This document shows positions 13,733 through 21,668 of a stretch of 21,670 bases of DNA, one piece after another. Below the pieces are notes generated by a model that did not search any database, was not told the origin of the DNA, and worked only from the letters and a program-made list of their open reading frames with translations. Source of the DNA: CAZAGD01 sp049699975 (lineage in GTDB: Bacteria; Desulfobacterota; SM23-61); the NCBI GenBank assembly GCA_049699975.1, contig JBNAWB010000037.1, positions 1 through 21,670 on the forward strand, written 5' to 3'. Both the position numbers and the translations under genes were made by a program. Every line of letters begins with the position of its first letter. Positions within the stretch are counted from its first letter, which is position 1.

Positions 13733-13760
13733 ATTTTAACAAAAGAAGAGTTGAGGTCAA
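13733..13760 (-). promoter_or_regulatory. Promoter for the SDR gene
   Basis: On the minus strand, TTGACC (13760-13755) and TAAAAT (13738-13733) are spaced by 16 bases, each one mismatch from consensus. The implied start near 13726 gives a leader of about 70 bases. A weaker plus-strand pair, TTGAGG (13751-13756) and TAAAAA (13774-13779), 17 bases apart, overlaps it and may serve the MFS gene. The two promoters could compete. Confidence 0.55.
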
Positions 13761-13811
13761 GAGAATTTAATGTTAAAAATTAAATAAACGATCTCTTTTG
13801 GAGATTTAAAA

Positions 13812-14966
13812 TTGGCTACTTGGCGGCAACTTTTACCTATATATTTGGGCGCGGTTATTGGTCCATTAGGGGGAGTGGGCGTAATCACTCTATTGCCCAT
13901 CCTGGCCCGAGAATGGCAGACTAACATCCAGTGGATTTCCCTTACGGTCACGCTCTATATGATTCCTTATGTTATTTTTCAGCTCTTTTCAGGATCTATT
14001 GCCCAAGTTTTTAACACCCGCCGCACTCTTCTCTTCGGCTTAGCCATTTATAGCTTGGGTGGATTACTCTGTGGACTTTCTCCAACCTTAGAAATTCTCT
14101 TAGGAGCACGTTTTATCCAAGGCTTTGGCGCCGCTTTCATTGCCCCCCTTGTTTTAGCTTTAGTTGGCGAAATGGTCAATCCCCAGCAGATGGGTAGATC
14201 CGTAGGCATCCTGGGCATGATGTACACCCTCGGCGTAACTATGGGCCCTTTGATTTCGGGAGTATTAGAAGTCAACCTGGGATGGACTTTTTTCTTTTTT
14301 TTCTTGATGGCTTATGCCGGAAGCGTGGGCTTACTGTATTTTTTTACGGAAAACCCCTCCAAACATAACCCGAGTAAATCTGGCCGGTTGGCGGACGCTC
14401 TCGTTTTTGTAAAAAAAGCTTTATCTTTTCCAAAAGTAAGGTTTCTGAGCTGGGCTGCTTTTAGTTTATTCTTTGGCTATATAGGTTTGATGACTTTTAT
14501 TGCCGATAACTTGAAAAAATCTTTTGCCCTTCCCTCAGATCGAATCGGTTTAATTCTTTCTATGACTGGATTTTTGGGGATTGCGGCTTCTCCCCTTGCT
14601 GGTCTACTAGGCGATCGTTACGGAAGAATAAAAATAGCTTATCTGGGCGGGGCGATCATGATCGTCGCTATCCTTGGTTTGGAGCTATTTACCTATTCTT
14701 ACTACAAATACCTCATTCTTTTTGCTATTTTTGGTACGGGAGCAGCCACGGCTTGGACTTCGCTGAATACTTTGGCTGTCGAAATTGTTCCTGATCTACG
14801 CAAACCCGTGGCCTCGGTTTACAATTGTTTCAAGTTTTCGGGCTACGCTCTTTCTCCACTCTTGCTCTCTCTTCTGTACATCCCTTTCTCTATCTCAGCC
14901 GTCCGCCTGACTTGTATTTGCTTTGTCCTTTTTAGTTTATTATTAGCTTCTCGCGTGCGCCTCTGA
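13812..14966 (+). CDS. MFS transporter
   Basis: A 384-residue protein with about twelve hydrophobic segments. The conserved GLLGDRYGRIKI (motif A in the second half) and GFGAAFIAPLVLAL (helix 4 region) mark it as a major facilitator of the drug/H+ antiporter group. The substrate is unknown. It starts at a TTG (13812), with GGAG nine bases upstream; no ATG or GTG suits the first helix better. It is divergent from the SDR gene across a 155-base region with overlapping promoter-like elements, and convergent with the minus-strand redox cluster. Confidence 0.85.
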   Translation: MATWRQLLPIYLGAVIGPLGGVGVITLLPILAREWQTNIQWISLTVTLYMIPYVIFQLFSGSIAQVFNTRRTLLFGLAIYSLGGLLCGLSPTLEILLGARFIQGFGAAFIAPLVLALVGEMVNPQQMGRSVGILGMMYTLGVTMGPLISGVLEVNLGWTFFFFFLMAYAGSVGLLYFFTENPSKHNPSKSGRLADALVFVKKALSFPKVRFLSWAAFSLFFGYIGLMTFIADNLKKSFALPSDRIGLILSMTGFLGIAASPLAGLLGDRYGRIKIAYLGGAIMIVAILGLELFTYSYYKYLILFAIFGTGAATAWTSLNTLAVEIVPDLRKPVASVYNCFKFSGYALSPLLLSLLYIPFSISAVRLTCICFVLFSLLLASRVRL

Positions 14967-15007
14967 ACACCGGTTTGAAATCTAAAGGAAATGATCTTGA
15001 CCGCAGA

Positions 15008-15655
15008 TTAAAATCTAATTCTCTGATACAGAGGGACTAAATCTTTTAACATAGCCACCGAACGTTCCGGATTGTATATCCCACAGGTACAAGGGCCAGC
15101 TAAAATAAGGCTTCCTTCCCAAAAATTAATTTCTCCTTTTTTTACGCGACGCAGGACATCGCGCACTAAACCAGGTGCAACCATCCCGTGGCCACACATA
15201 GTTGTAAATTGGCGAATGTCCGGCGGCGGAAGGCGATCTGTCCGCCCATGAATACCTAAGGAAAGATTGATCGTATGCGGGGTAAGGCCTAATTCGGCGG
15301 ATAACTCCCGCACGCGATCAATCATGCCGCTCACCATAATGGAAATCCCTTCGTCCATCTCTATTATGCGCTGCAAGGTTCTTTTAACTTTTTCTCGATC
15401 ATGGAAAACACAATAGACCTTAGTCCCGTCCTTTACGCTCTGCAGCACTTCTTCTGGCTTTACCCCGCTATATAAATTTTGGCGTAAAGATGTGGCGATG
15501 AGATTCACCGGCCCCTGAGTGTATAGCATCTCCAAGAGTCTTCTTACCTTTGGGCCACTCCCCTCGTAATTGAACCCCCGGGCCGGATAAATAAAGAGGA
15601 CAAATTCTTTTTCCAGCAAAGCCAGTGGTCCTTCACGATGCAAACTATGAGTCAT
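15008..15655 (-). CDS. Conserved protein of unknown function with C-x-H and C-x-C motifs (paralogue of 21051-21668)
   Basis: I do not recognise the family by name. The 215-residue soluble protein starts MTHSLHR and contains ARGFN (25-29), SGPK (33-36), GISIMVSGMID (103-113), LGIHG (133-137), TTMCGHGMV (151-159) and PCTCGIYNPERS (188-199). Cys154, His156, Cys189 and Cys191, with His3, His6 and His136, are conserved in the second copy and are candidate metal or cluster ligands. It is the last gene of the minus-strand redox cluster, 12 bases after the ferredoxin-like gene, with AAGGAA before the ATG. The cluster suggests a role with iron-sulfur redox chemistry, but that is only context. Confidence 0.8.
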   Translation of the reverse strand: MTHSLHREGPLALLEKEFVLFIYPARGFNYEGSGPKVRRLLEMLYTQGPVNLIATSLRQNLYSGVKPEEVLQSVKDGTKVYCVFHDREKVKRTLQRIIEMDEGISIMVSGMIDRVRELSAELGLTPHTINLSLGIHGRTDRLPPPDIRQFTTMCGHGMVAPGLVRDVLRRVKKGEINFWEGSLILAGPCTCGIYNPERSVAMLKDLVPLYQRIRF

Positions 15656-15667
15656 AAATATTTCCTT

Positions 15668-16396
15668 CTATTTTTTATTGGCCCTTCCCAAACCCAGATT
15701 GATTTTGGCATTCGGCCTCCAGGTAAAACCTGCAGCCTCAATGGTCTGAATAACTTCTGACGGGATCTTCAATCCTGGTTCTAACCTGGTATAAACATCC
15801 ACTACAAATACGCTATCTACTTCTGCAGCTACTTTCTTTATGGTACGTAAAACATGGCCCAATTGAGACCGCGGCACCTTAAATTCCATAATCGCGCTGA
15901 GCACTCTTTCGCCCATAAGTTCTGGTTTGAGATCGCCCGTTCTTTTGTCCTTTATCATGTCATTGAAGGGATTTTCTGGTTCGATTTCCGTAATTCCGGC
16001 TTGAGCCATCGCCCGCGTAATTTTCTGAATATTAGTTAAATCCATGCCCAAAGTCGGCCGGCCCACTTCAATAGCCACGCCCACTTCTCCCGGACCAACT
16101 CTATTAGTCACATCATTGGTTTTGGACTCTTCTGTACCCCGCCCGGCAATGCCCGTTAAAGCATGGGTAGCGTTAGGATCACTAAAATACTTGCGCAGGG
16201 CCCGAGGATATTCATAGATGTAGGGAGATTCAGCAATGGCTTCCACCGGGCATATCTGGGCCCGGAGGCAAGTTCCACACTCATAACATTTTTCCTGGTC
16301 AACCACACTCTTTAAATCTTCAAAGTATATTGCTTCTGCTGGGCAATAAGGATGACAACGTCCACAGCCCACGCACAATTCTTTCTTTATGAGCAT
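15668..16396 (-). CDS. Two-cluster ferredoxin fused to an unrecognised C-terminal domain
   Basis: The N-terminus holds two [4Fe-4S] motifs, CVGCGRCHPYCP (residues 8-19) and CYECGTCLRAQICP (about 38-51). About 190 residues follow that I cannot place confidently. They include GRGTEESKTNDVTNR and GEVGVAIEVGRP, then a helical, mixed region ending in a basic tail. Similar ferredoxin-plus-domain proteins occur in anaerobes, but I know no function for them. The ATG overlaps the end of the oxidoreductase gene (the ten bases ATGCTCATAA), so the two are translationally coupled; a purine-rich AGGGAGGAG lies ten bases upstream. It is a likely electron carrier between the oxidoreductase and the downstream unknown protein. 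Confidence 0.82.
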   Translation of the reverse strand: MLIKKELCVGCGRCHPYCPAEAIYFEDLKSVVDQEKCYECGTCLRAQICPVEAIAESPYIYEYPRALRKYFSDPNATHALTGIAGRGTEESKTNDVTNRVGPGEVGVAIEVGRPTLGMDLTNIQKITRAMAQAGITEIEPENPFNDMIKDKRTGDLKPELMGERVLSAIMEFKVPRSQLGHVLRTIKKVAAEVDSVFVVDVYTRLEPGLKIPSEVIQTIEAAGFTWRPNAKINLGLGRANKK

Positions 16397-17661
16397 GGTT
16401 CGATTTCTCCTCCCTTTAGAAAATAAGCTCTCTTAAACTGCTGTCTCTCCCCAGATAAAATTGGATACCTAAATTGATAACCGGGCCTAATTAGATTTGT
16501 CCATGCACCTTCCTGCTCATTTATAACCAAGTAGTGGATCAATCCGGTCTGCGTGATGTTACCCATAAAAACGCCGCCCACCAATTTTTTATCTTTTAAA
16601 AATATTTGGCGCAAACAATTTCCTCTGGGTGAAATATAAATGAGCTCTTTATCATACTCTTTACTTCCTTCAATAATATGGAGTGGAAAACCAGCCAGAT
16701 TTAAAGAATTAGCCTTCGTAAGAATTTTAAGGTTTAAAGGATTGGAGCGGTAAAAATTAGCGGCGGCCAGCTGGCCTTGCCTAACTGCTTGCGGCCAGGT
16801 CCAAAGATTAAGTTCTCGGCCGTTTGGATGCTTTATAGTAGCAGCATCTCCGGCCGCAAAAATTCGCGGGTCTTTGGTTTGCATGGTTGGGGAAACTAAC
16901 AATTTTCCCTCAGTCAGCAATTCGCTTTCTTCCAAGAAAGAAAGATGGGGACGAGCCCCCATGGCCAATAGAAGAGCATCACAAGTGTACCATTGCCCTC
17001 GCATCTTAACCTTTTTTATTTGCCCGGCAACTTCTTCTATCTGCGCGATGGTTTCCCCTAAAAAAATTCTTATTCCCAATTGGTGCAAATAATCTGTCAA
17101 GAAAGCCGCCGCGTTGGAGGGCAAAACTTTTGGCAGGAGCTGATCTTCCTTCTCCACTAAACTGATTTGCCAACCAGCCGTGCGCAAGGCAATTGCCGTC
17201 TTCACCCCGACTAAACCTCCCCCTAAGATGAAAATTTGGTGATCTTGATTTATCCATGCTTTCGCTTTTTTTACCTCGGGGAAATTACGAACAGCAAAAA
17301 TCCCTTGCCCATGATGCAAGCCCTCCAAATGGGGGATAATGGGTTTTCCCCCCGGGGCTAACAATAACCGGTCATATTGCATTTCAGGGCCATCTTCCAG
17401 GTAAAGAATGCGCTTGGGGCGATCAAGCTTAATGACTCTCTTCCCCGTGATAATTTTTAATTGCCCATCTTGGTCAATCTTATTTAGAAAAACTTTTTCT
17501 TCTCCAACTTGGCCGGCCAAGAATTGGGGCAAAAGCGGACGGCAACAGCCTATGGCCTCTTCGGCTTCTATAATAGCCACAGAATTATGCGGCCATAGCT
17601 GTCGACTTTCCAGGGCCGCTGCCATTCCTGCTGGTCCACCACCAACAATAACAATATCCAT
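16387..17661 (-). CDS. FAD-dependent NAD(P)H oxidoreductase (CODH-cluster FNOR type)
   Basis: A 424-residue two-dinucleotide-binding flavoprotein. The FAD motif GGGPAG lies at 7-12, followed by IGCCRPLLPQFLAG. The NAD(P) motif LGGGLVG lies mid-protein, and the second FAD motif FAAGDAA near residue 270. It resembles the NADH oxidase/rubredoxin reductase group and the oxidoreductases that sit with CooF and CooS in CO dehydrogenase operons, where they pass electrons to NAD(P)+. Two adjacent cysteines (CC in IGCCRP) sit near the position of the redox-active Cys of CoA-disulfide reductases. It is encoded between the CooS-like gene (62-base gap) and the ferredoxin-like gene (overlap). Confidence 0.85.
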   Translation of the reverse strand: MDIVIVGGGPAGMAAALESRQLWPHNSVAIIEAEEAIGCCRPLLPQFLAGQVGEEKVFLNKIDQDGQLKIITGKRVIKLDRPKRILYLEDGPEMQYDRLLLAPGGKPIIPHLEGLHHGQGIFAVRNFPEVKKAKAWINQDHQIFILGGGLVGVKTAIALRTAGWQISLVEKEDQLLPKVLPSNAAAFLTDYLHQLGIRIFLGETIAQIEEVAGQIKKVKMRGQWYTCDALLLAMGARPHLSFLEESELLTEGKLLVSPTMQTKDPRIFAAGDAATIKHPNGRELNLWTWPQAVRQGQLAAANFYRSNPLNLKILTKANSLNLAGFPLHIIEGSKEYDKELIYISPRGNCLRQIFLKDKKLVGGVFMGNITQTGLIHYLVINEQEGAWTNLIRPGYQFRYPILSGERQQFKRAYFLKGGEIEPCS

Positions 17662-17723
17662 CTTTGACTCTTTTTCAATAACTCTTGCTCACGCTGCCTG
17701 ATGAAAAATGCCCCCATTGCTTC

Positions 17724-19193
17724 TTATTTTTTAAACCAATCTATTATCTCCTCGGGCTGAGCAAAATGGTCATAATGGGTAAAACTTCCTCCCAATTCTC
17801 CAATTCTCTTCTGAAGAAAAGAACGTACAAGCTCACTTCCCCATACGGGGAGGGGAGCCGCCACTCCTACCTTCAGACCTAAGGCGGCCAAACCAAGGCT
17901 AAAAGTCAGATCAGAGCAATTTTTAAAACCAGTAAAGAAGATACCACCTACGGTATTAATCTTTTTCCCTTCTGCCAATACAGACAAAGCCGCCAAAATT
18001 GTGCTTTGTTTTTCCAAAAGATGAAAAGGCAACTTTTTTTGCGGATTTAACATTCCTTTTTTGACCATCCATAGGCCCGCATCTCCCCAGAGAAATACCC
18101 TTGTTTTCCCATCGATCAAATTGGGAGCCACTTCGGTAGGTATCCATCCCAAGGGTTGTCCCAGATGATCATCCCCACCCAAAAAGAATATTTTGGCGGA
18201 GGGAGATTTACGCCATAATTCTTTTAAGCCTAAAGGGCCCATGAAAACTTCGGCTTCTTCCACCAAATCAGGGGGTGGATTAAAATTCACTGGCCTGTTA
18301 TTATTTTTCTTATCTTTAATTTTTTTTATTGTTTCTTTAAGAGAAGCTCTATCTTCCGAATTTATTATCGGTATAGAAAGGAAGTGGCAAAGTTCCCTTA
18401 CGGCTGGATCAATCTTGGGACCAGCAATGAGCAAATCTATTTTTCCTGAGCTCAAGATTAATTCTGTTTCTCCTGATGTACCTACGCAGGGTAGGCATTT
18501 TTCATTAAGGATTATTATCTCTCCCAGGGATATTAATTGCCCTTTTTCGGCGCAACTCTTTTTTATCTCTTCTGCTGTCGTCTTTAACAATTTAAGGGAA
18601 GGGTAACCGCTTACCCCTACATTTATTTCTCTTTGGGCCAGCAGGCCATAACCGGCTAATAACGGCAATGGCTTTAGCCTTTTTGCTAACATTTCCTTTT
18701 GCCAAAGAAGGCTTAAGGTAAAAAGGGCCAAACGAATTGCTTGGTTAATTATCGTCTCCGCCGACTCGGCCGACCGTGCTAAATAGTAAATAGAATTGTT
18801 TAAATCATTTCGCGAAATTTTCTCGCCCCTTAACTTTTTTTCTGCTTGGCCAAGTATTTTGGGGAAATTTTTACCTCCCCCATTTCCCCCCAATTGATCA
18901 ATTTGGGAGAGGGCTGCCAAGCTTCCTAAAAGAATCAGGCGCAGAAACGAGGCGGCTACCATTTGGTCTCGGTCAAGCCCGCATAACCCTTTTTCTGGTC
19001 CACGACCGAAAGGATCAATCCGGCAAGGCCCGTGCCAACAACCATAAGGGCAACTCAGGCCCAGTCTAAGGAAGCCATCCTGCGGCTGGAGTCTTTCCCA
19101 TCGATCCCAGCTCAAAGATAACCCTCTATGAAAAGCGGATTTCAAAAGTTCCTGGCTCAAAGGATCAACTGTCTTAATCTGTATGGTCTCCAT
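17724..19193 (-). CDS. Truncated CO-dehydrogenase (CooS)-like protein lacking the C-cluster ligands
   Basis: The N-terminus follows CooS closely: SWDRWERLQPQ, then GLSCPYGCWHGPCRIDPFG and GLCG. C48, C52, C57 and C71 can hold one [4Fe-4S] B-type cluster. The Cys that binds the D-cluster (position 39 in Carboxydothermus CooS-II) is Asp39 here, and the next D-cluster position is altered. Later regions align weakly. The VHGHNP histidine region reads VSGYPS, CCTGNE reads like IILNE, and the QC of the DYQCIQP tract is GPKIDP. GCNN reads GFKN, and the TGC and GSCVDNSR sites are absent. At 489 residues it is about 140 shorter than CooS at the C-terminus. So it is probably not a working CO dehydrogenase, yet it is intact and in an operon with CooF and FNOR partners. 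An AAGGAG lies about 12 bases before the ATG. Confidence 0.8.
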   Translation of the reverse strand: METIQIKTVDPLSQELLKSAFHRGLSLSWDRWERLQPQDGFLRLGLSCPYGCWHGPCRIDPFGRGPEKGLCGLDRDQMVAASFLRLILLGSLAALSQIDQLGGNGGGKNFPKILGQAEKKLRGEKISRNDLNNSIYYLARSAESAETIINQAIRLALFTLSLLWQKEMLAKRLKPLPLLAGYGLLAQREINVGVSGYPSLKLLKTTAEEIKKSCAEKGQLISLGEIIILNEKCLPCVGTSGETELILSSGKIDLLIAGPKIDPAVRELCHFLSIPIINSEDRASLKETIKKIKDKKNNNRPVNFNPPPDLVEEAEVFMGPLGLKELWRKSPSAKIFFLGGDDHLGQPLGWIPTEVAPNLIDGKTRVFLWGDAGLWMVKKGMLNPQKKLPFHLLEKQSTILAALSVLAEGKKINTVGGIFFTGFKNCSDLTFSLGLAALGLKVGVAAPLPVWGSELVRSFLQKRIGELGGSFTHYDHFAQPEEIIDWFKK

Positions 19194-19249
19194 AAATTTT
19201 TAAATCTCCTTTTCTTAACCGAGTATGCGATCCCAAGGACAAAAATTTT

Positions 19250-19780
19250 TTAAGCCAGATCAAGGATAATCAGTCCCTTTTTATGTTCCCTTATTTGCCG
19301 AGCAATTTCTTTCCTTCTCTGACGAGCGGTCTCTTCCAATTCTTCTAATTCTACCAGCTCCAGGGCTTGGCAAGGGCAAACATCAAGGCATACAGGCTTT
19401 TCCAGGAAAGCGCAGCGGTCGCATTTCAAAGCGAATTTACGTTCTGACCAAGGATAAATTACGCCATAAGGGCAAAACATTGTACACGTCCAACAAGCTA
19501 TACAGTTTTCCTCTTTGACCATTACCAAATTATTTTTTGGATCACGCATTAAAGCACCGGTTAAACAGGCATCCAAACAAGGTGCTTTTAAACAATGTCG
19601 GCACTGTAAAGGGAAAGATAAATTGTTTGTGCCCTCTACCCGCACTCGCGCCTGAGGCAGAGGGTTCTCTTGGACTGCTTTCCATAAAGTCTTCCCGTTA
19701 CTTCCTCTCTCTACGGCACAATAAAGTTCACAGGTCTTACAACCGACACATCTTTCTAAATGGACCCCAATTACTTTCAT
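19250..19780 (-). CDS. CooF-like four-cluster ferredoxin
   Basis: A 176-residue protein of the CooF/HycB/DmsB type. Sixteen cysteines form four [4Fe-4S] clusters: C11/14/17/21, C60/63/68/72, C93/96/99/103 and C120/123/131/135. A charged helical tail (about 142-170) follows. In classical CO dehydrogenase operons CooF carries electrons from CooS to a hydrogenase or oxidoreductase. Here it is the first gene after the promoter and is followed by the CooS-like gene after 56 bases, so it probably partners that protein and the FNOR. There is no export signal, so it is cytoplasmic. The ribosome site is weak (GCGAG). Confidence 0.88.
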   Translation of the reverse strand: MKVIGVHLERCVGCKTCELYCAVERGSNGKTLWKAVQENPLPQARVRVEGTNNLSFPLQCRHCLKAPCLDACLTGALMRDPKNNLVMVKEENCIACWTCTMFCPYGVIYPWSERKFALKCDRCAFLEKPVCLDVCPCQALELVELEELEETARQRRKEIARQIREHKKGLIILDLA

Positions 19781-19826
19781 AAAATTTTCTCGCTAAAATT
19801 TCATAAATTTTTATTACCCTTCCTAA

Positions 19827-19854
19827 AATATAACCTAAAAATTAATAATGGCAA
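19827..19854 (-). promoter_or_regulatory. Promoter of the CooF/CooS-like operon
   Basis: On the minus strand, TTGCCA (19854-19849) and TATATT (19832-19827) are spaced by 16 bases. Transcription should start near 19820, about 40 bases before the CooF-like ATG. The five genes 19780-15008 follow without a clear terminator, so they probably form one transcript. The rest of 19781-19996 is A/T-rich, with no gene. Confidence 0.5.
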
Positions 19855-19996
19855 TTAAAAATTTGGGGAGGTGAAATTTAATAAATTAATCACGGAATAT
19901 CTCATTTCTCCGCCATGGATTATTAAATCTTTTCCAATTTAGTTGGCAAAATTTGGCGGCGGAAGTTACCTCCAATTCAAAAGAGGGCGAACTTTA

Positions 19997-21019
19997 TCAT
20001 ACTTGGGGAATAGAAGAAATCACCATGCGGACAGCGAGATTCAGGGCTGTTTGAAAAGCACCCCCATCAGCTATCCCTTGGCCAGCAATATCATGGGCTG
20101 TTCCATGAGCAGGCGTCGTAATGATAATCGGCAGCCCACCCCCGATGGTCACGCCCCGATCAAATCCTAAGATCTTCGTGGCGATCTGCCCTTGATCATG
20201 ATACATAGAGACAATCCCTGAAAACTCACCCTTCCGAGCGCGTACGAATATGGTATCAGCAGGAAAAGGCCCGAAGGCGGAAATTCCTTCTTGGCGAGCT
20301 TTCTCTATAGCAGGGGAGATGATGGTTTCTTCTTCAGGACCGAAAAGCCCTTTCTCGCCTCCATGGGGATTAAGGGCAGCCACTCCTATTTGCGGGTTTT
20401 TTATTCCTGCTTTGCTCATTGTTCCGTGAAGAAGCTTAATGGCCCGGAGAATGCCTTCCGGATGAAGATGATGGACTATTTCCCTAAATCCAATATGGGA
20501 AGTTACGCGGGAGGTCCAAAGGGGTTCTAAATAATTTATTTCTCCATAATTATCAGCTTTAGTTAAGTTGGCTAAATACTCTAACTCTGCCTTATAGGGA
20601 GAGCCGCCCAACTTCATGGCTAATTTATTTAAAGGGGCAAAGACTACGGCCTGGGCTTCTCCGGACATCGCTTGGGCAACGGCCATTTCCAAATATTCGA
20701 GGCAGGCTTTGCCCGCTAAAGCACTTACCTCGCCCATTTTATAGTCGCGGGGATCGAGGTTATGCAAATCAAAAATTTCCAGCAGTCCTTCCTCGCCGCT
20801 GACCTCCTGCCAATTTTTACGCGGCACGATCTGCAATGTTAAGCCGGCGATATTAAGCGCCTGCCTCATTACGCGGGCATCACCAATGACTGCTGGTCGA
20901 CATTGGTGTCTGGTATTTTTGGCATGCAGAGATTTAACTACTAACTCCGGACCAATGCCTGTAGCATCTCCCATAACGATGGCCACTTTAGGCCGCTGCT
21001 CGATCTTTGTTTGGGCCAT
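19997..21019 (-). CDS. PdxA/PdxA2-family 4-phosphate dehydrogenase
   Basis: A 340-residue member of the PdxA family of NAD-dependent, metal-requiring dehydrogenases that oxidise and decarboxylate 4-phosphohydroxy acids. The family motifs are present: GDATGIGPE (GDP in most), the metal histidines in SHIGF, NPHGGEKG and MYHDQGQ, and HGTAHDIAGQG. YHDQGQIATKILGFDRGVTIGG (within 20-residue pieces: YHDQGQIATK and ILGFDRGV) is closer to PdxA2, which acts on threonate- or erythronate-4-phosphate, than to true PdxA (YHDQGLPVLK). Thus pyridoxine synthesis is less likely than sugar-acid catabolism, but this is by-eye comparison. It starts 31 bases after the paralogue gene and ends about 140 bases before the CooF promoter. 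Confidence 0.82.
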   Translation of the reverse strand: MAQTKIEQRPKVAIVMGDATGIGPELVVKSLHAKNTRHQCRPAVIGDARVMRQALNIAGLTLQIVPRKNWQEVSGEEGLLEIFDLHNLDPRDYKMGEVSALAGKACLEYLEMAVAQAMSGEAQAVVFAPLNKLAMKLGGSPYKAELEYLANLTKADNYGEINYLEPLWTSRVTSHIGFREIVHHLHPEGILRAIKLLHGTMSKAGIKNPQIGVAALNPHGGEKGLFGPEEETIISPAIEKARQEGISAFGPFPADTIFVRARKGEFSGIVSMYHDQGQIATKILGFDRGVTIGGGLPIIITTPAHGTAHDIAGQGIADGGAFQTALNLAVRMVISSIPQV

Positions 21020-21050
21020 AGGAATTGTCTTTGCCCCTTTCGGCTAAATT

Positions 21051-21668
21051 TTATTGCCCAACTAATTTTCTTAGTAATTTTGCTGCCCGATGGGGATTGA
21101 AGATTCCGCAAAGGCAGGGTTTAGCCAGCTCGATAGCTGCCTTTTCCACGGTAATTTTGTTTTTCTTAATGTTTTCCACCATCCTTTTTACCAAATTGCC
21201 CGATACCAGACCATGGCCGCACATAGTGACGAAGTCTAAAATTTCCGGAGGCCAAAGTTTTTTCTTATTCCCATGGATTCCTAAGGCGAATTCAATCAAG
21301 GGCGGCTTAATCCCCGCTTTCTGACAACAATCGAATACCTCGTCAAAAAGACCAGAAACGACAATGGAAATTCCTATATCTTTCTCCTTTAATTCTTTCA
21401 TACAAGCAATCAAGCTTTCTTTGTCTTTAAAAACCACCTGACAGCCTACAGTCAATTTATCCATTATCTCCGCCGGATCCATGGTATATTTATTGCCTAC
21501 TTTGCAATCTCCAAAGTGCAGGTCAGTATATTTGGTCATAATCTGCGCTATCTGCTTCAACTTAGGCCCGGCATCTTTATCATTAAAGCCGCGGGCTACG
21601 TGGGTAAGCATTGGGAAATCTTCCCTTAAACTTTCTAAATCTCCTGTACGATGTAATGTGTGGGTCAT
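21051..21668 (-). CDS. Conserved protein of unknown function with C-x-H and C-x-C motifs (paralogue of 15008-15655)
   Basis: The 205-residue protein starts MTHTLHR at the window edge. It shares with the 15008-15655 protein the stretches ARGFN, AGPK, GISIVVSGLFD, LGIHG, TMCGHGLV and PCLCGIFNP. C150, H152, C185 and C187 match C154, H156, C189 and C191 of that protein. It has extra cysteines (C55, C76, C89, C114, C115) the other lacks. Identity is perhaps a third, enough for clear homology but old divergence. It precedes the PdxA2-like gene on the same strand. Function unknown; a metal or iron-sulfur role is a guess from the Cys and His residues and the neighbours. Confidence 0.8.
   Translation of the reverse strand: MTHTLHRTGDLESLREDFPMLTHVARGFNDKDAGPKLKQIAQIMTKYTDLHFGDCKVGNKYTMDPAEIMDKLTVGCQVVFKDKESLIACMKELKEKDIGISIVVSGLFDEVFDCCQKAGIKPPLIEFALGIHGNKKKLWPPEILDFVTMCGHGLVSGNLVKRMVENIKKNKITVEKAAIELAKPCLCGIFNPHRAAKLLRKLVGQ

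Noticed and set aside
13657..13734. N-terminal extension of the SDR gene to the ATG at 13734
   Set aside because: It lies before the predicted transcription start, and the ATG at 13656 has a perfect AGGAGG and begins at the family's normal N-terminus.
16390..16410. GGTTCGATTTC resembling a tRNA T-loop
   Set aside because: No matching acceptor, D or anticodon arms, and it lies at a coding junction.
18193..18606. Plus-strand open frame of 137 codons inside the CooS-like gene
   Set aside because: It is antisense to a well-supported gene, and no motif or ribosome site is evident.
19871..19942. GTG-started frame of about 23 codons on the plus strand
   Set aside because: It sits directly on its purported ribosome site, is very short, and has no recognisable product.
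19867..19973. Nested inverted repeats GGAGGT/ACCTCC and CCGCCA/TGGCGG between pdxA2 and cooF-like genes
   Set aside because: The six-base pairs are about 40-100 bases apart and could easily arise by chance. No continuous stem.
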